Below, in pieces: positions 62,148 to 64,000 of a stretch of 64,000 nucleotides of DNA. Origin of the DNA: Deltaproteobacteria bacterium ADurb.Bin207. Its GTDB lineage: Bacteria > Myxococcota_A > Polyangia > Polyangiales > Polyangiaceae. Below the pieces are notes generated by a model that was not told where the DNA came from, did no database searches, and worked only from the letters and a program-made list of their open reading frames with translations. Positions within the stretch are counted from its first letter, which is position 1, and every line of letters starts with the position of its first letter. The DNA lies in assembly GCA_002070115.1 (NCBI GenBank), contig MWCO01000003.1, positions 124,001-188,000 on the forward strand, written 5' to 3'. The position numbers and the translations under genes were made by a program.

Positions 62148-64000
62148 ATGAACGTGTTACGGGGCAGAATCGTGGTCGGGATTTGCCCTCAATGTGGAAG
62201 AGCGCGCGAAACGAGCTATCGTTTCTGCCCACAATGTGGTTTCCCCGTTGAGCATATCGAGGCTTCCCCCAACGACCCGCTTATCGGCCGTGTGCTCGGT
62301 CAAGCCTACGTGCTGCTGGAAAAAGTAGGCACCGGCGGAATGGGAGCCGTGTACCGAGCGGAGCAGCGAACCCTAGGGCGTACGGTGGCTGTCAAAGTCA
62401 TTCATGCCCATTTGTTACATGACCCTGGTGTGGGCGATCGCTTCTTCAACGAAGCTCACGCGGCCAGCCGGTTGAGCCATCCCCACCTCGTTAGCGTGAT
62501 CGACTTTGGAAAAACCGAAGATGGTCTTCCCTACCTGGTGATGGAATACCTTCGAGGTCGTGACCTCAGGAGCCTTCTCCAAGAAGAAGGCCCTCTCGAA
62601 CTGTCGCGTGCGCTCACCATCTTTCAACAAGTGCTGGAAGCCTTGGCAGAAGCGCATGCGCTGGGCGTCGTTCATCGAGACCTGAAACCCGCGAATATCG
62701 TGGTCGAGCAAACGCGGGCGGGTTGTGACTTCGTCAAGGTCGTCGACTTTGGCTTGGCCAAAATCATCCACGGAAGCTCCGAACGCGCCCTTGTCACCGG
62801 CGACCTCGTTCGCGGAACCCCTTGCTATATGGCACCTGAGCAAGCCATGGGAGGGGCCATCGATCCGCGAACGGATATATATGCGGCTGGCGTCACGCTA
62901 TTCGAACTTCTCACCGGCCGCCCGCCTTTCGAAGCGCGATCACCCATGGAACTGATGCTCGACCACCTCAATACCGCCCCTCCCGATCCTCGAACGCTGG
63001 CGCCGTCTCGTCACTTGCCCGCCGCTCTCGTGACTGCCTGCCTTCGCGCGCTTTCCAAGAAACCCGATGAACGTTATCAATCCGCCGAGGACTTCCTTCG
63101 TGACCTGCGTGGGTCGGATATGTCCCTGGATGAAGCCGGTGCCTATCCAACCATCCCCGTGCCCGGCAGGGCCGCCTCTTGCCCCTCTTGCGGAGAACCC
63201 CTTACCTCATCGCAGAAATTCTGTGGAGCCTGCGGTGAACGTATCCCATCGGGCCCCCCCCTGTCGGGACCGCAAAGCCCCAGCAGACCCCGACTCCCTG
63301 ACGACCCGCAATCGCTTTTCGCTCCCCAAGACAACGCTCATCTGCTGTGGCTCCAACAATTGCGTCTATCCCACACCACAGGCACCAAAGCCGTTCGCCT
63401 CGTCGGTCCACACGGAAGCGGAAAAACTTCGATCCTTCGAGATGTTGCCGCGTTTGCCCGAATGCAAGGGGATGCCGTCGGCTGCATGGAACCTGACCCG
63501 TGGTGGGCCGAACCATCGGAATATTCCCTGCGTCATCTCATCCTCCAACTCGTCCGCTTGCCAGAAGATGGTAAAGACCCGCTTTCCTGGGCAGGCGCCT
63601 GGCCCGAAGCCGTGTTGGGATTGCAAACCCTCTTTCTCACCACGAATGCCTCCTCCCCCCACTCCCCGGAAACGCTTCGGGCCGCTGCCTGCGCAGCTCT
63701 GCAATGGGCCATCGAACGCGCCGCACAAAGCGCCTTGAGCGGGCATGTCCTGGTCTTGGCCGATGACCTCGAACGCATCGATGGCGTCTCGCGCAACGCC
63801 CTCGCCGACGCTCTGGCTCTCCCTATTCGCGTCCCTTGGCTGTTGATGGTTACCCATGTCCCGCGCCAAGATATCGGATGGCGCTATGACCTGCCGGAAC
63901 GCGTCCTTCAAGGAATCCCGGTGGAAAGCGCCCGCCATACGCTCCGGGCCATCGGCGCCCGCGATGATGTGTTCGAAGGCCAATCCCACGTGCTTCCCTT
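62148..64000 (+). CDS. Zinc-ribbon Ser/Thr kinase with AAA ATPase module (3' end outside window)
   Basis: I translated this by hand from ATG 62148; it is open to the window end (617 codons). An N-terminal zinc ribbon (CPQCGRARE, then FCPQCGFPV, residues 13-36) precedes the kinase domain (~43-320): GTGGMGAVY, VAVKVIHAH, VVHRDLKPAN, VVDFGLAK and CYMAPEQAMGG. A second ribbon follows (SCPSCGEPLTSSQKFCGACG). An AAA-type ATPase then starts with Walker A GPHGSGKTS and continues with VLVLADDLERIDG. This is the kinase-AAA(-TPR) layout common in myxobacteria; a TPR array may follow outside the window. The stop of the helicase is 68 bases upstream. Confidence 0.9.
   Translation, partial: MNVLRGRIVVGICPQCGRARETSYRFCPQCGFPVEHIEASPNDPLIGRVLGQAYVLLEKVGTGGMGAVYRAEQRTLGRTVAVKVIHAHLLHDPGVGDRFFNEAHAASRLSHPHLVSVIDFGKTEDGLPYLVMEYLRGRDLRSLLQEEGPLELSRALTIFQQVLEALAEAHALGVVHRDLKPANIVVEQTRAGCDFVKVVDFGLAKIIHGSSERALVTGDLVRGTPCYMAPEQAMGGAIDPRTDIYAAGVTLFELLTGRPPFEARSPMELMLDHLNTAPPDPRTLAPSRHLPAALVTACLRALSKKPDERYQSAEDFLRDLRGSDMSLDEAGAYPTIPVPGRAASCPSCGEPLTSSQKFCGACGERIPSGPPLSGPQSPSRPRLPDDPQSLFAPQDNAHLLWLQQLRLSHTTGTKAVRLVGPHGSGKTSILRDVAAFARMQGDAVGCMEPDPWWAEPSEYSLRHLILQLVRLPEDGKDPLSWAGAWPEAVLGLQTLFLTTNASSPHSPETLRAAACAALQWAIERAAQSALSGHVLVLADDLERIDGVSRNALADALALPIRVPWLLMVTHVPRQDIGWRYDLPERVLQGIPVESARHTLRAIGARDDVFEGQSHVLP

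Noticed and set aside
1-64000. CRISPR arrays, insertion sequences, prophage genes, tRNA genes
   Set aside because: I looked for regularly spaced repeats, transposase or integrase motifs and tRNA cloverleaf blocks (GGTTCGA-type arms with CCA ends) and found nothing convincing by eye.

Overview
The window looks like a chromosomal segment from a myxobacterium-like member of the Myxococcota, probably Polyangia. That assignment is inferred from gene content: many Ser/Thr protein kinases (one with a PEGA tail), PP2C phosphatases, Cys-rich 'myxobacterial' DUF4215 repeats with a fibro-slime domain, MopE-type metal-binding lipoproteins, bactofilin, AgmX-like and Gly-rich lipoproteins. Base composition, judged by eye, is only moderately GC-rich, which is low for the group. 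I saw no transposase, CRISPR array, rRNA or tRNA.

Layout. 1-9 kb: a partial pseudokinase (minus), then a tight plus-strand run of response regulator, AAA-TPR ATPase, MoxR/RavA-type ATPase, dut, dnaB and a Sua5/TsaC-type gene, ending against a convergent RNase P RNA gene with its own promoter and terminator. 9.5-15.3 kb: purE, a membrane Ser/Thr kinase with a small membrane partner, and an M16-like lipoprotein. 15.4-20.1 kb: a methyltransferase, a radical SAM protein and an 890-residue tandem-fused tyrosine phenol-lyase-like protein. 20.1-30 kb: a fibro-slime lipoprotein, an IscA-type and a DsrE-like protein, a nucleotide-transporter/HEAT/cNMP-binding fusion, a Tudor-like lipoprotein and a membrane metalloprotease-TPR protein. 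30.2-33.8 kb: a zinc-ribbon/HhH protein, a pentapeptide-repeat protein and a bactofilin in one operon. 33.8-40 kb: AgmX-like and SUMF1-like lipoproteins, cupin and dual-specificity phosphatase, PP2C-cNMP phosphatase, a broken ECF sigma gene and lnt. 40.1-42.6 kb: radical SAM/SPASM protein, small Cys/Asp-rich peptide and M50 protease, a candidate peptide-maturation cassette. 42.6-44 kb: an AT-richer stretch. 44-54.6 kb: hydrolases, a sulfatase-fold lipoprotein, a double DsrC protein, a PEGA kinase, nadE, PP2C and the principal sigma factor. 55-59.5 kb: two tandem paralogous MopE/IgGFc-binding lipoproteins. 59.7-64 kb: a SUV3-type helicase and a zinc-ribbon kinase-AAA protein cut by the window end.

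Two themes stand out. Phospho-signalling is dense: four kinase-fold proteins, two PP2Cs, one dual-specificity phosphatase and one response regulator, several joined to zinc ribbons, cNMP-binding domains or AAA modules. Several proteins are internal duplications or fusions in which one half has lost catalytic residues. The clearest is the phenol-lyase fusion, where the two halves have lost complementary parts of what would be one composite active site.
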